Shown: piece by piece, positions 7,797 to 16,957 of the stretch
Position numbering within the stretch: position 1 is the stretch's first letter
Layout: every line of letters starts with the position of its first letter
Source of the DNA: an uncultured Bacteroidota bacterium
GTDB taxonomy: Bacteria > Bacteroidota > Bacteroidia > Bacteroidales > P3
Length of the DNA stretch: 40,111 nt
Assembly: GCA_902784865.1 (NCBI GenBank)
Contig: CACZWL010000006.1
Span: 1-40,111 of the forward strand
Reading direction: 5' to 3'
Notes under the pieces: model-generated
Database searches by the model: none
What the model saw: the letters and a program-made list of their open reading frames with translations, nothing else
What the model was told of the DNA's origin: nothing
Program-made: the position numbers and the translations under genes

Positions 7797-10505
7797 ATGG
7801 AAATCGCTTCAAAATACGACCCTCGCGCCATCGAGGAGAAATGGTACCAGTTCTGGATCGACAAAAAACTCTTCCATTCGGAGCCCGACAACCGGGTGCC
7901 CTACACGGTGGTCATCCCGCCGCCCAACGTCACCGGTGTGCTCCACATGGGCCACATGCTGAACAACACCATCCAGGATGTCCTCGTCCGTCGCGCCCGC
8001 ATGCAGGGCAAGAACGCCTGCTGGGTGCCGGGCACCGACCACGCCTCCATCGCCACCGAGGCCAAGGTGGTGAAGATGCTGGCCGAGCAGGGCATCGACA
8101 AGCGCTCCCTCTCGCGCGACGAGTTCATGAAGCACGCCTGGCAGTGGAAAGAGGAACATGGCGGCATCATCCTGAAGCAGCTGCGCCGACTGGGCGCCTC
8201 GTGCGACTGGGACCGCACCGCCTTCACCATGGACGACGTGCGCTACGAAAGCGTCATACGCGTCTTCGTGGACCTCTACAACAAGGGTCTCATCTACCGC
8301 GGTGTGCGCATGGTGAACTGGGACCCCCAGGCCCTCACCGCCGTCAGCGACGAGGAGGTCATCTACAAGGAAAGCCACGGCAAACTGTTCTACCTGCGCT
8401 ATTACATTGAAGGCGAGGACCGTTACATCGTGGTGGCCACCACGCGCCCCGAGACCATCATGGGCGACACCGCCGTGTGCGTCCACCCCGAGGACGAGCG
8501 CTACCAGTGGCTTCGCGGCAAGAAAATCGTCGTCCCCGGCGTGGGTCGCGCTGTGCCCGTCATCATGGACGAATACGTCGACCGCGAGTTCGGCACCGGC
8601 GCCCTGAAGATTACCCCCGCCCACGACATCAACGACTACAACCTCGGCATGAAATACGGCCTCGAGTCGATAGATATTTTCAACGACAACGGCACGCTGA
8701 ACGACCACGGCGGCAAGTATGCCGGCATGGACCGCTTCGCCTGCCGCAAGCAGATCGTCAAGGACCTCGAGGCCGCCGGCCTCATCGAGAAGATCGAGGA
8801 CTACACCAACAAGGTGGGCCGCTCGGAGCGCACCGACGCGGTCATAGAGCCCAAGCTCTCGGCCCAGTGGTTCCTCAAGATGGAGGGCATCGCCAAGCGC
8901 GCCCTCGAGGTGGTGGAGGACGACACCGTGCGCTTCCACCCCGCCAAGTTCAAGAACACCTACCGCCACTGGCTGGAGAACATCAAGGACTGGTGCATCA
9001 GCCGCCAGCTGTGGTGGGGCCAGCGCATACCGGCCTGGTATTTCGAGCAGAATGGCAAGGTGGAGACCATCGTGGCCCTCGACGAGGAGGCAGCCCGCAA
9101 GGTGGCCGCCGAGAAGTATGGCTACACCGGCGCCCTGCGCCAGGACGAGGACGTGCTGGACACCTGGTTCAGCTCATGGCTCTGGCCCATCTCGCTCTTC
9201 GACGGCATACGCAACCCCGGCAACCCTGAAATCAACTACTACTACCCCACCTCCGACCTCATCACCGGCCCCGACATCATCTTCTTCTGGGTGGCCCGCA
9301 TGATCATGGCCGGCGAGGAATACATGCACGACGTGCCTTTCCGCAACGTCTACTTCACCGGCATCGTGCGCGACAAACTGGGCCGCAAGATGAGCAAATC
9401 GCTCGGCAACAGCCCCGACCCCATCGAGCTCATCGACCGCTACGGCGCCGACGGCGTCCGCATGGGCATGCTCCTCACCGCCCCGGCGGGCAACGACCTG
9501 CCCTTCGACGAGGCCATCTGCGAGCAGGGCCGCAATTTCTCCAACAAGTTGTGGAACGCCCTGCGCCTGGTCAGCGGCTGGCAGATCGCCGGGGAATCCG
9601 GAAATCCAGGAGAGTCAGGAAATTCCACAACCAACGCCACCGCCGTCCAGTGGATGGAGCAGCGCATGGCCCAGGTGCTGGAAGAAATTGAGAAAGACTT
9701 CGACCAGTACCGCCTCAGCGAGGCCCTCATGGCCGCCTACAAGCTGGCGTGGGACGACTTCTGCTCGTGGTACCTCGAGATGGTCAAGCCCGCCTTCGGA
9801 CAGCCCATCGACCGCGAGACCTACGACGCCACCATCTCCATCTTCAGCCGCCTGATGCTCATCCTGCATCCCTTCATGCCATTCGTCACCGAAGAAATCT
9901 GGCACCAATTGGAAATTGAAAAATTAAAATTGAAAATTGAAAGCAAGAGCGACACCGTTAACCCTGAACAAATTTCATTTTTCAATTCTCAATTTTCAAT
10001 TATGAACCAGCACATGCCCACCAGCGTCTACTACGACCAGCGGCTGCTCGACGAGTTCGACACCGCCCGCGAGGTCATCGCCGGCGTACGCAACCTGCGC
10101 AACACCCGCGGCCTCTCGCCCAAGGAGATGCTGGACGTCAGCTACATAGCCAAAGACGACCGCTTCCGCGTGGGCCGCTTCGAGGGCATCATCCGCAAGC
10201 TCGGCAACATCGGCAAGATAGCGCCCGTCAGCGAAGCACCCGCAGGCGCCCTGCAGTTCATGGTCGGCACCGCCGAGTGCTACGTGCCCATGAGCCAGAA
10301 CGTCAACAAAGAAGAAGAACTCAAGAAGCTGCAGGAAGACCTCAAATACTACGAAGGGTTCCTCCGCAGCGTGATGGGCAAGCTCTCCAACGAGAAATTC
10401 GTCAGCGGCGCCCCCGCCGCCGTGGTGGAGAAAGAGCGCAACAAGCAGCGCGACGCCGAGAGCAAGATAGCCGCCCTCAAAGCCCAAATCGAAGCCCTCG
10501 GCTAA
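7797..10505 (+). CDS. valS: Valyl-tRNA synthetase
   Basis: A 902-residue class I aminoacyl-tRNA synthetase that charges tRNA-Val. The signature motifs are [13 protein letters not shown] (HMGH at 50-53) and KMSKS (531-535), and the C-terminal coiled coil ([29 protein letters not shown]) is typical of ValRS. The ATG at 7797 was chosen over a TTG at 7785. Two stretches look like insertions relative to the family: residues 599-610 ([12 protein letters not shown], written by four 9-bp repeats) and about 704-736, between EIWHQL and the conserved HMPTSVYYD-type continuation. The second is written by opposing heptamer arrays. Both lie in the anticodon-binding half, outside catalytic motifs. Confidence 0.97.
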   Translation: MEIASKYDPRAIEEKWYQFWIDKKLFHSEPDNRVPYTVVIPPPNVTGVLHMGHMLNNTIQDVLVRRARMQGKNACWVPGTDHASIATEAKVVKMLAEQGIDKRSLSRDEFMKHAWQWKEEHGGIILKQLRRLGASCDWDRTAFTMDDVRYESVIRVFVDLYNKGLIYRGVRMVNWDPQALTAVSDEEVIYKESHGKLFYLRYYIEGEDRYIVVATTRPETIMGDTAVCVHPEDERYQWLRGKKIVVPGVGRAVPVIMDEYVDREFGTGALKITPAHDINDYNLGMKYGLESIDIFNDNGTLNDHGGKYAGMDRFACRKQIVKDLEAAGLIEKIEDYTNKVGRSERTDAVIEPKLSAQWFLKMEGIAKRALEVVEDDTVRFHPAKFKNTYRHWLENIKDWCISRQLWWGQRIPAWYFEQNGKVETIVALDEEAARKVAAEKYGYTGALRQDEDVLDTWFSSWLWPISLFDGIRNPGNPEINYYYPTSDLITGPDIIFFWVARMIMAGEEYMHDVPFRNVYFTGIVRDKLGRKMSKSLGNSPDPIELIDRYGADGVRMGMLLTAPAGNDLPFDEAICEQGRNFSNKLWNALRLVSGWQIAGESGNPGESGNSTTNATAVQWMEQRMAQVLEEIEKDFDQYRLSEALMAAYKLAWDDFCSWYLEMVKPAFGQPIDRETYDATISIFSRLMLILHPFMPFVTEEIWHQLEIEKLKLKIESKSDTVNPEQISFFNSQFSIMNQHMPTSVYYDQRLLDEFDTAREVIAGVRNLRNTRGLSPKEMLDVSYIAKDDRFRVGRFEGIIRKLGNIGKIAPVSEAPAGALQFMVGTAECYVPMSQNVNKEEELKKLQEDLKYYEGFLRSVMGKLSNEKFVSGAPAAVVEKERNKQRDAESKIAALKAQIEALG
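9591..9626 (+). repeat. In-frame nonamer array in valS, 4 units
   Basis: Four 9-bp units of the form GG(G/A)(G/A)A(A/G)TCn, for example GGAGAGTCA and GGAAATTCC, exactly in codon phase, so each unit adds one tripeptide ([12 protein letters not shown]). The same GGAGA(G/A)TCA and GGAAATTCC units recur in frdA at 29950-29976. Confidence 0.85.
9908..10000 (+). repeat. Opposed heptamer arrays in valS (ATTGAAA x5, TTTCAAT x4)
   Basis: Five 7-bp units close to ATTGAAA (9908-9942) are followed after 30 bp by four units close to TTTCAAT (9973-10000), the reverse complement. The two arrays could pair as a long AT-rich hairpin in the mRNA. They encode the probable insertion at residues 704-736. The same heptamer appears in nqrB (22742-22769) and at the gltX 3' end (39564-39591). 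Confidence 0.85.
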
Positions 10506-10534
10506 CGGCCCACCCCCCTGCCACCAACCCCAAT

Positions 10535-10570
10535 CCCCGACAGCCATGCCGCTGCCGGGGATTTTCTTTT
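10535..10570 (+). terminator. Intrinsic terminator of valS
   Basis: CCCCGACAG (10535-10543) pairs with CTGCCGGGG (10552-10560) with one mismatch, followed by ATTTTCTTTT. It lies 30 bp after the valS stop. Confidence 0.75.
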
Positions 10571-10612
10571 CCCCTCCGCCGCCCCCCTCCCCACCCCATC
10601 AGCAGCCCAATA

Positions 10613-10690
10613 CCTGCCATACACCTACCAAGTAAAAACCTAAGCAAAACCTATAGCATACTATACACTGATAATCAACCAATTAAAAAC
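10613..10690 (+). repeat. Dispersed ~75-bp element, copy 1
   Basis: Contains CTACCAAGTAAAAACCT, GCAAAACCTATA, ACACTGATAATCAACC in fixed order and spacing. Near-identical copies are at 28463-28540 (plus) and 32690-32768 (minus), and a diverged copy at 19357-19431 (plus). It is AT-rich and lies between the convergent valS and folC genes. Confidence 0.85.
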
Positions 10691-10715
10691 GGCCTTTTTC
10701 AGGCCGTTTTCGGGT
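10686..10715. terminator. Bidirectional terminator between valS and folC
   Basis: AAAACGGCCT (10686-10695) and AGGCCGTTTT (10701-10710) form a perfect 10-bp stem with a 5-nt loop. T-runs follow on both strands. The element lies between two convergent genes and begins within the last bases of the dispersed element. Confidence 0.75.
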
Positions 10716-10766
10716 TTTTGCGCAAAAAAATCACAGCTTTTTCAGTCGGACGTTAGCGACTGATTG

Positions 10767-12023
10767 TCAGGAGAGTGCGTCGGCAATGAGGAAAATCGAG
10801 CCGGTGACCAGCACCAGGTCGTCGGGTGCCGCCGTGCGGCGTGCCTCGGCGATGGCCTCCTTCACGTTGGCGAAGGCCTCGCCCCCGATGCCCAGCTCGC
10901 GGGCAGCCCCCTGCAGTTCGCCGACGGGCAGGCCGCGGGGCACACTGGGTTGCGAGAAACGCCAGTCGAAGGGCTTTCCTAATTGGGCAAATTCGGCATG
11001 CAGATGCTGCAGTATCTTGCGGTAGTCCTTGTCGTTGACGCAGCCGTAGACGACGTGCAGGCACCCGTAGTCCATACGTTCGAGGGCATGCATCATGGCG
11101 TCGATGCCGTCGTAGTTGTGGGCCGTCTCGCAGATGGTCAGCGGCTGCTCGCCTATCTTCTCCCAGCGGCCCCGCAGGTGGGTGTTGGTCACCACACGGG
11201 CTAGCCCTCTTTCGAGAGCCGAATTCCGAATTCTGAATTCTGGATAGTTGCCGAGCACCTCCACCGCCTCGAGTACCGTGGCCAGGTTCTTCCGCTGGTA
11301 ATCGCCGGTGAGTTCGGTGGTGTAGTCCTCGATATTGTCCACACGGAAGTGCTTGTCGGCGAAGGTGATGGGCGCATGACGCTCGGCGGCTACGCGCTCG
11401 AACACGGGCGCGGTCTCGGCCTGCGTCTCCCCTATCACCACCGGCACCCCCTCCTTGATGATGCCGGCCTTCTCGCCTGCGATGGTCTCCAGCGTGTGGC
11501 CGAGGAACTGGGTGTGGTCAAGCCCGATGTTGGTGATGACGGAGAGCAGGGGGGTGATGACGTTGGTGCTGTCCAGGCGCCCGCCCATGCCGACCTCGAC
11601 GACGGCGATGTCGACCTTCTCCTTTGCAAAATAGTCGAAAGCCATACCGACAGTCATCTCGAAGAAAGAGAGGCTGAGGTCCGCAAAAAGCTGACGGTTA
11701 TCCTCCACAAAAACAATCACAGCCTGATGCGGAATCATCTCGCCGTTGATGCGTATGCGCTCGCGGAAGTCGACGAGGTGCGGCGAGGTGTAGAGGCCCA
11801 CCCGATAGCCGGCTTCCTGCAGGATGGAGGCCAGGAAGTGGCTGACGGAGCCTTTGCCGTTGGTGCCGGCCACATGGATGCTCTTGAACTTGCGCTCGGG
11901 GTTGCCGAGGGCGTCCATCATGTCGATGGTCGGCTGTATGTCGGCCTTATAGGCAGCAGCGCCGATGCGGTGATACATCGGCAGCTGCGCATACATGAAG
12001 TCTAGTGTCTCTTGGTAGGTCAT
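10767..12023 (-). CDS. folC: Bifunctional folylpolyglutamate synthase / dihydrofolate synthase
   Basis: A 418-residue Mur-ligase-family enzyme that adds glutamate to dihydropteroate and to tetrahydrofolate, in the cytoplasm. It has the ATP-binding loop VAGTNGKGSVSHFL (GTNGKGS at 53-59), the folate/metal segments LYTSPHLVDFRERIRING and VEVGMGGRLDSTNVI, the NIGLDHTQFLGHTLETIAGEKAGIIK motif, and AHNYDG in the C-terminal domain. Length matches FolC. The sequence NYPEFRIRNSALE is written by a heptamer array (11221-11248). It is the last gene of a probable minus-strand operon; the upstream barrel gene ends 61 bp before its ATG, and most of that gap is another heptamer array. Confidence 0.93.
   Translation of the reverse strand: MTYQETLDFMYAQLPMYHRIGAAAYKADIQPTIDMMDALGNPERKFKSIHVAGTNGKGSVSHFLASILQEAGYRVGLYTSPHLVDFRERIRINGEMIPHQAVIVFVEDNRQLFADLSLSFFEMTVGMAFDYFAKEKVDIAVVEVGMGGRLDSTNVITPLLSVITNIGLDHTQFLGHTLETIAGEKAGIIKEGVPVVIGETQAETAPVFERVAAERHAPITFADKHFRVDNIEDYTTELTGDYQRKNLATVLEAVEVLGNYPEFRIRNSALERGLARVVTNTHLRGRWEKIGEQPLTICETAHNYDGIDAMMHALERMDYGCLHVVYGCVNDKDYRKILQHLHAEFAQLGKPFDWRFSQPSVPRGLPVGELQGAARELGIGGEAFANVKEAIAEARRTAAPDDLVLVTGSIFLIADALS
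11221..11248. repeat. Heptamer array GAATTCY inside folC
   Basis: GAATTCC, GAATTCT, GAATTCT and a degenerate GGATAGT follow one another with a 7-bp period. The unit core GAATTC is palindromic. The array encodes part of a loop after LGNYPEF in FolC. Confidence 0.7.
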
Positions 12024-12027
12024 GTCA

Positions 12028-12055
12028 AGGTGAGAGGTGAAAGGTGAGAGGAGGG
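12028..12055. repeat. Heptamer array AGGTGAG upstream of folC, 4 units
   Basis: AGGTGAG, AGGTGAA, AGGTGAG and AGGAGGG, 7-bp period, starting 5 bp upstream of the folC ATG. On the mRNA-sense minus strand the units read CTCACCT or TTCACCT. Similar TTTCACC and ATTCACC units occur at 19305-19318. Confidence 0.8.
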
Positions 12056-12084
12056 ACTTGGCATCCCCCCTTTCAATTGTCTAT

Positions 12085-13818
12085 TCAATTCAGCGTATAG
12101 GTCAGCCCAATCATGAACAGGCCCTTCTGCGAGGGGTAGTTGGCCCAGTAGTAGTAGCGCTGGAAAGCCAGGTTGTCAAGGGTGAGGAAGAAGCTCAGCG
12201 CCTTGTTGTGGCGGTACTCCACCTCGGCGTTGATGCCGTAGCGCATGGGCAGCTCCTCGCCGTCGCCCTCCATCTTGCCCAGCAGGCGTCCTTCGAGGTG
12301 GAAGAGCCACTTGTTGTTGTAGTTGACGTCGGCCGAGAGGAGCGCGTCCCACTTGGGTCGGTAGGGCATCACCTCGTCGACTGTCGACACGCTGCCGTAC
12401 TTATAGTAATGGCCTCCGGCGCGGAGGGTAAGCATCTCGTCGTTGACAAAGGCGAGGTCGGCACCCAGCGTGAAGCGGTTGTCGTCCACATAGTAGGGGA
12501 TATAGACGTTGCGGAGCTGGTAGTTGGCATCCTGCCTGAAGGTGAGGTCGTCGCGCATCCACGAGAAGCAGGCTTCGGCGTTGGCTTCCAGCTTCTTGCT
12601 GAGGCTCCAGCGCAGGTGGCCGCTGAGGTCGTAGTGGCGTGTGGTGCGCTGCTCTGCATTGGGAGAAATATAGGGGTTGACCAGGCGCAGGCCGTTCCAG
12701 TCGTTGGCGTCGATGCCGCCGGTGAAGCCCATGCTCACGGCCACGGCCTCTTTCATCAGCTTCTTGCTGACCACCACGTCGGGGAAGAAGCGGAACGTCG
12801 TGGACTGTCCTTCGGTGAAGGCGTCCCACGCCAGCACCATACCCGTGTGGAACTGCAGGCCGTTGAAGATAAAGTCGACATAGGGATTGAACTTCAACAG
12901 GTTGCGCCAACCGCGCAGGGTATCGGTGATGGGCGTCGGCAGGTAGCCCAGAGGCATCTCGCCCTCGGGGCGGAAGCGGTGGGTATAGCCGTCCCACTCG
13001 GCGCGCAGGTAGGCCACACCCATATAGTCGCGCATCAGGCCGAAGCCATAGCGGATATCGCCGCTGAGGCTGAGCTTGAACTCATTCTGGTGCCACGAGG
13101 CCCAGAGGTCGCTCAGGTGCAGGTTGGCGGCATAGCCCAGTTTGTTGACGTCGAGCTGCATGTTGCGCACGCCGAAGTTCCACGCAATGACGTTGTACTT
13201 GGCGCGGTAGTCGCTGCGGCTGATGTCGTCGCGGTCGAGCCCCATGACGTCGGACAGGGTGTTGTCGGTGAAGCCGTAGTAGAGGTTGTGGTCGTGCTCG
13301 TAGCTCAGGTCGCTGAGCAGCTGCAGCTTCTCTTTGACGATGTATTTGCCGAAGAGGGTGATGGCGGTCTGGCCGTAGTGGTTCTTGCCGTAGCTGGTGA
13401 TGCCGCCCCACGACGAGCGGTGGTTGAACTGCACGCCGTAGGTCTTCTCCCTGTCGCGCGTCGACGCCCAGTAGAGGTCGGCCAGCGGGCTCCAGTAGGT
13501 GCCCACGCCCAGACGCAGGTAGTTGTTGTAGAGCCTGGTGGCGGGTTCGCCGATGATGCGTGCGGCCTTGATGCGCGCCGGCTCGTAGAGGGCTTTGAGG
13601 CGCGTAGGCGGCATGATGTTGTAGCGGAACGTGTGCGACATGGGGGTGATCGAGTCGGTGATGCGGGCGGGGAAGTTGAGCTTCTCGGCCTGCTCGATGA
13701 CGGGTCGGTACGAACCCTTCACCAGCACACTCTCGTTGTGGGTGCCCTCCTGCTGGGCTTGTATGGCGGGAGCCACGAGGGCTGCCAGCACGGCGGCATA
13801 TATCTTTCTTGTCTTCAT
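12085..13818 (-). CDS. Outer-membrane beta-barrel protein (TonB-receptor-like barrel without a recognisable plug)
   Basis: A 577-residue exported protein: signal peptide MKTRKIYAAVLAALVAPAIQA, then a short N-terminal segment with VLVKGSYRPVIEQAEKLNFPA, then repeated amphipathic strands rich in Tyr, Trp and Asp to the end (GLFMIGLTYTLN). Strand-turn pairs such as YGVQFNHRSSWGGI and LTLRAGGHYYKYG are typical of the large barrels of TonB-dependent receptors, but no TonB box or plug motif is seen and the protein is short for that family. I chose the ATG at 13818 because it starts the signal peptide directly; another ATG is two codons upstream. It lies 30 bp after the TPR gene, suggesting that the two products work together at the envelope. 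Confidence 0.65.
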   Translation of the reverse strand: MKTRKIYAAVLAALVAPAIQAQQEGTHNESVLVKGSYRPVIEQAEKLNFPARITDSITPMSHTFRYNIMPPTRLKALYEPARIKAARIIGEPATRLYNNYLRLGVGTYWSPLADLYWASTRDREKTYGVQFNHRSSWGGITSYGKNHYGQTAITLFGKYIVKEKLQLLSDLSYEHDHNLYYGFTDNTLSDVMGLDRDDISRSDYRAKYNVIAWNFGVRNMQLDVNKLGYAANLHLSDLWASWHQNEFKLSLSGDIRYGFGLMRDYMGVAYLRAEWDGYTHRFRPEGEMPLGYLPTPITDTLRGWRNLLKFNPYVDFIFNGLQFHTGMVLAWDAFTEGQSTTFRFFPDVVVSKKLMKEAVAVSMGFTGGIDANDWNGLRLVNPYISPNAEQRTTRHYDLSGHLRWSLSKKLEANAEACFSWMRDDLTFRQDANYQLRNVYIPYYVDDNRFTLGADLAFVNDEMLTLRAGGHYYKYGSVSTVDEVMPYRPKWDALLSADVNYNNKWLFHLEGRLLGKMEGDGEELPMRYGINAEVEYRHNKALSFFLTLDNLAFQRYYYWANYPSQKGLFMIGLTYTLN

Positions 13819-13848
13819 AAACATGCTGATATATCGTTGTTAGTTCTC

Positions 13849-16800
13849 TCAGATCTCGATGGTTATCTCTTCGGACTCGACGGGGGCCTTGGGCTGCTCG
13901 GCAGCCACAATGGCGTCGTACTTACTGCGTGCCACCGCCACCAGCTCCGCGCCGTCGTAGTTCTCTATGATGCTCTGCAGCGTCTGCTTGGCCTGCAGGT
14001 TGTTGCCGCGGGCGTAGTAGATGTCGGCCCAGAGGATGAAGCTGTAGGCCAGCCAGTAGTCGCTCGAGGCGTCGGAGACAATCTTCTCGATGACCTTCTC
14101 GGCCTGGTCGTACTGCTGTTGCAGCATCAGTATCTCGGCCTGTCGGCAGCGTGCCTCGCCGTTGTATTCGCCATTGGTCGAGCGCGTCAGGTGGCCGTAG
14201 AGGGCATAGGCGGTGTCGCGCAGCTGGTTGTCGAAGCTGCTGCGAGCCATAGCCAGGTAGGCCTCCTCTTTCAGTTCGGGTGTGGCCTTGCTTTCGGCCA
14301 GCAGGCGGTGGCCCGACTCCATGACGGCGGCGTGGCTACGCAGGGCCGCGGCGCAGCGCAGGCTGCCCAACTCGCCCTGCAGCAGGCTGTTGTCGCTCTC
14401 CGCCTCGCGGGCCAGACGCTCGTAGAGGGCCGAGGCCTTGCGGTAGTCGCCGAGGCTGTAGGCTATGTTGGCTCCGTTGTAGAGCGACCGCTCTGAGTAC
14501 TGGTTCTTCTGCGCCTCGGCGACGGCCTCGTAGTGCGGCAGGGCCTGGGCGTTGCGTCCTTGGCGGAAGTAGCTGTCGGCCAGCAGGTAGTGCGCCTTGA
14601 CGGCGAAGAGGCCGTTGGGGAAGCGCGAGAGGTAGCCCTCGAGGCCGGCGGCGGCGTTCTCGTAGTCGCCCTCCTGATAGCGTCCTTCGACGGCCAGGAA
14701 GGTCGTCGAGTCCTGCTCCACCTCCGAGATGGTCACCTTGGTGGTGCGCTTCACATAGTTGAAGTATTCGTCGACGCGGTTCTGCGCTATGTAGATGTTC
14801 TTCACCGTGGAGAGGGCGTCGCGCGCCTCGTCGGTGCCGGGGTAGTCGGTGAGCAGGCGGTCGAAGGTGTTGAGGGCCTGCTGGTCGCGCTCGGTGTTGT
14901 AGTAGATGAGGCCTTGGTTCAGGAGGGCCGTTTTCACATAGACGCTCTTGGGGTACTGCTTGATGAAGTTGCCGTAGTAGGTCATGGCCATCTCGTTGTT
15001 GTCGCACATCATGTAGGTGTTGGCTATCTCGAGCATGGCTTTCGACTTGAGGGGCGAGTTGTCGAATTTCTCGAAGATGTAGTTCAGGTAGGTCAGTTTC
15101 TCGCTGTTCTTGCCTTGGGCGCCATAGGCCAGGGCTTTCTGGTAGGTGGCGTAGTCGGCATCCTTGCCGTTGGCGGCGATGACTTTGTCGTACAACGTTA
15201 TCGACTCGCCGAAGCGGCTCTGCACGTACATGCAGTCGCCCAGGCGGTTCCACACGTCGTTGCGCATAGCCACGGCTTTCTGCCCCTTGGCGTTGGCTAG
15301 GCGGCCAGAGAGGTCGCTGAAGGTCTCCTGCGCCTCGTCGTAGCGTTTCTTGCGCATCAGCAGGTAGCCGTAGGTGTAGCGTGCGTCGTTGGCGTAGGGC
15401 GATGTCTTGCTGTAGGACGAGAGCAGCAGGCGGTTGAGGTTCTTCTCGGCCTGCGTCAGGTCGCCCTCGCGGTAGCGCGCCTCGCCCAGCAGGTAGTAGG
15501 CGTCGGCCGTGATGCGCGGCACGGCGTTGATTTGCGCCGCCTTGGCATACAGGGCCTCGCCCTCGTCGCGTTTGCCGCTGTTGCAGAGCTCGATGCCGTG
15601 GTTGAGCACCGCGCGCTGGTAGGCCTGCTCGAGGGTGCTGTTGCGCTCGGGGATCTGCTCCAGCATGCGGATGGCCTCTTTGTAGTTGTTGGTGTTGCAA
15701 TAGAGCTCGGTGAGTATCTCCTGCACCTCGGTCTTGTGCTTGGTACGGGGGTACTGCTTGAGGTAGTTCTCGAACGATTTGATGCTCTCGCCGTAGGCGT
15801 TCTGGTTCAGTTCGCAGCTGAGCTTGGCGTAGTTGAAGAGGGCGTCTTCCTTGATGCCGGCGGAGTAGTTCATCTTAGAGGCCTGGAGGAACATGCTGCG
15901 GGCCTCTTTCTTGCGGTCCTGGCGCATGTAGCAGTCGCCCAGCAGGTAGAGCGAGTGCTGCGCCACGCTGTCGTTGCAGGTGGTCTTGGCTTTCAGGTAT
16001 TCGGCGGCCTCGTTGTACTGGCCGAGCATGTAGTGGCTGTAGCCGATTTGGTAGTTGTTGTCCTGCGGCGAGCAGTCCTCGGTCTGCTGGCGCTTGGCGG
16101 CTTCGTCGACCGCACGGTACTGCTGCAGCGCCTCGGCATACTGTCCGCGGTTGAAGTGTATCTCGCCCACCATCTGGCGCACCTCGTTCTTGCGGAAGGC
16201 GTCCTTGTCGCTCAGCAGGCGCGGCGCCAGCTCGAGCAGTTCGTCTTCCTTGCCCAGGTAGTAGTAGATGCGCGCGATGTACGACGGCGCTATGTTGGCA
16301 AACTTGTGGTCCTGTTCCAGCTCCTTGAAGTTCTTCAGCGCCAGGTCGTACTGCCCGTTCATGTACTGTATGTGGGCGTAGTAGTAGAGGCTCGACGAGG
16401 CGTATTTCGACTTGCCGCCCACCTGCTGGGCGAAGCAGTCGGAGGCCTTTTGCAGGTTGCCTTTCTGGAAGTGGCAGTAGCCTGTCTTGAAGTTGTACTC
16501 GCTCCGGTGGTTGTACTCCACCTCTTTGGCGTCGACCAGGCGGTACCAGCCCAGGGCCTTGTCGTACTCGGCGCGGGCGTAGTAGAAGTTGCCCAGGTAG
16601 AAGCGCGCCATGTTGCAGCGCGAGCTCTGCGGGTAGAGGCGCAGGAACTCTTCGAGGCGGAACGAGGCGTCGTCGTTGTCGAGCTTCTCCGAGCAGACGC
16701 CGGCATAGTAGCAGGCGTCGGCCGTCGACAGGTCGGCGCGCGTCCCTGCGCCCTGCGCTATCTGGTCGTAGATTTGCTGCGCCGCGGCATATTTCTGCTT

Positions 16801-16920
16801 CTGGTACAGGTCGGTAGCGCGGCGGTAGAGGTCGTCGCGCCGCTCGTCGGCAGTAGCCTTCTGCGCCGTGGCACCGAGGGCCATGCTCAACAATATCAGT
16901 GCAATTGCAGTTTTTTTCAT
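13849..16920 (-). CDS. Large periplasmic tetratricopeptide-repeat protein
   Basis: A 1023-residue protein with signal peptide MKKTAIALILLSMALGATAQ followed almost entirely by TPR helices. Clear units include YQKQKYAAAQQIYDQIAQ, ARFYLGNFYYARAEYDKALGWY, LYYYAHIQYMNGQYDLALKNFKEL, YSHYMLGQYNEAAEYL and AHYLLADSYFRQGRNAQALPHYEAV. TPR solenoids are protein-interaction scaffolds, with no catalytic residues expected. In Bacteroidota such long exported TPR proteins often neighbour outer-membrane barrels. Here the next gene, 30 bp away, is a barrel, and the preceding gene (37 bp) is a thioredoxin-like envelope protein. The exact role is unknown. Confidence 0.85.
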   Translation of the reverse strand: MKKTAIALILLSMALGATAQKATADERRDDLYRRATDLYQKQKYAAAQQIYDQIAQGAGTRADLSTADACYYAGVCSEKLDNDDASFRLEEFLRLYPQSSRCNMARFYLGNFYYARAEYDKALGWYRLVDAKEVEYNHRSEYNFKTGYCHFQKGNLQKASDCFAQQVGGKSKYASSSLYYYAHIQYMNGQYDLALKNFKELEQDHKFANIAPSYIARIYYYLGKEDELLELAPRLLSDKDAFRKNEVRQMVGEIHFNRGQYAEALQQYRAVDEAAKRQQTEDCSPQDNNYQIGYSHYMLGQYNEAAEYLKAKTTCNDSVAQHSLYLLGDCYMRQDRKKEARSMFLQASKMNYSAGIKEDALFNYAKLSCELNQNAYGESIKSFENYLKQYPRTKHKTEVQEILTELYCNTNNYKEAIRMLEQIPERNSTLEQAYQRAVLNHGIELCNSGKRDEGEALYAKAAQINAVPRITADAYYLLGEARYREGDLTQAEKNLNRLLLSSYSKTSPYANDARYTYGYLLMRKKRYDEAQETFSDLSGRLANAKGQKAVAMRNDVWNRLGDCMYVQSRFGESITLYDKVIAANGKDADYATYQKALAYGAQGKNSEKLTYLNYIFEKFDNSPLKSKAMLEIANTYMMCDNNEMAMTYYGNFIKQYPKSVYVKTALLNQGLIYYNTERDQQALNTFDRLLTDYPGTDEARDALSTVKNIYIAQNRVDEYFNYVKRTTKVTISEVEQDSTTFLAVEGRYQEGDYENAAAGLEGYLSRFPNGLFAVKAHYLLADSYFRQGRNAQALPHYEAVAEAQKNQYSERSLYNGANIAYSLGDYRKASALYERLAREAESDNSLLQGELGSLRCAAALRSHAAVMESGHRLLAESKATPELKEEAYLAMARSSFDNQLRDTAYALYGHLTRSTNGEYNGEARCRQAEILMLQQQYDQAEKVIEKIVSDASSDYWLAYSFILWADIYYARGNNLQAKQTLQSIIENYDGAELVAVARSKYDAIVAAEQPKAPVESEEITIEI

Positions 16921-16957
16921 ATCCTTTTTTCAGTTCGTCTTTCTTAATTCGTTGTTC

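Noticed and set aside
10613-10690. A conserved short peptide (PSKNLSKTY-like) read through the dispersed element copies
   Set aside because: Three copies share an open frame, but there is no start codon in a useful place, stops follow at different points, and copy 4 changes many residues. A DNA or RNA element is a better explanation.
12037-14496. Long antisense open frame (819 codons) opposite the barrel and TPR genes
   Set aside because: It is an effect of GC-rich codon use in the genes on the other strand. Its translation is low complexity (Val/Ala/Gly/His-rich), with no family resemblance, and the minus-strand genes have signal peptides and recognisable folds.
16921-16957. Possible T-rich tandem array between the TPR and thioredoxin-like genes
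   Set aside because: No consistent period could be assigned.
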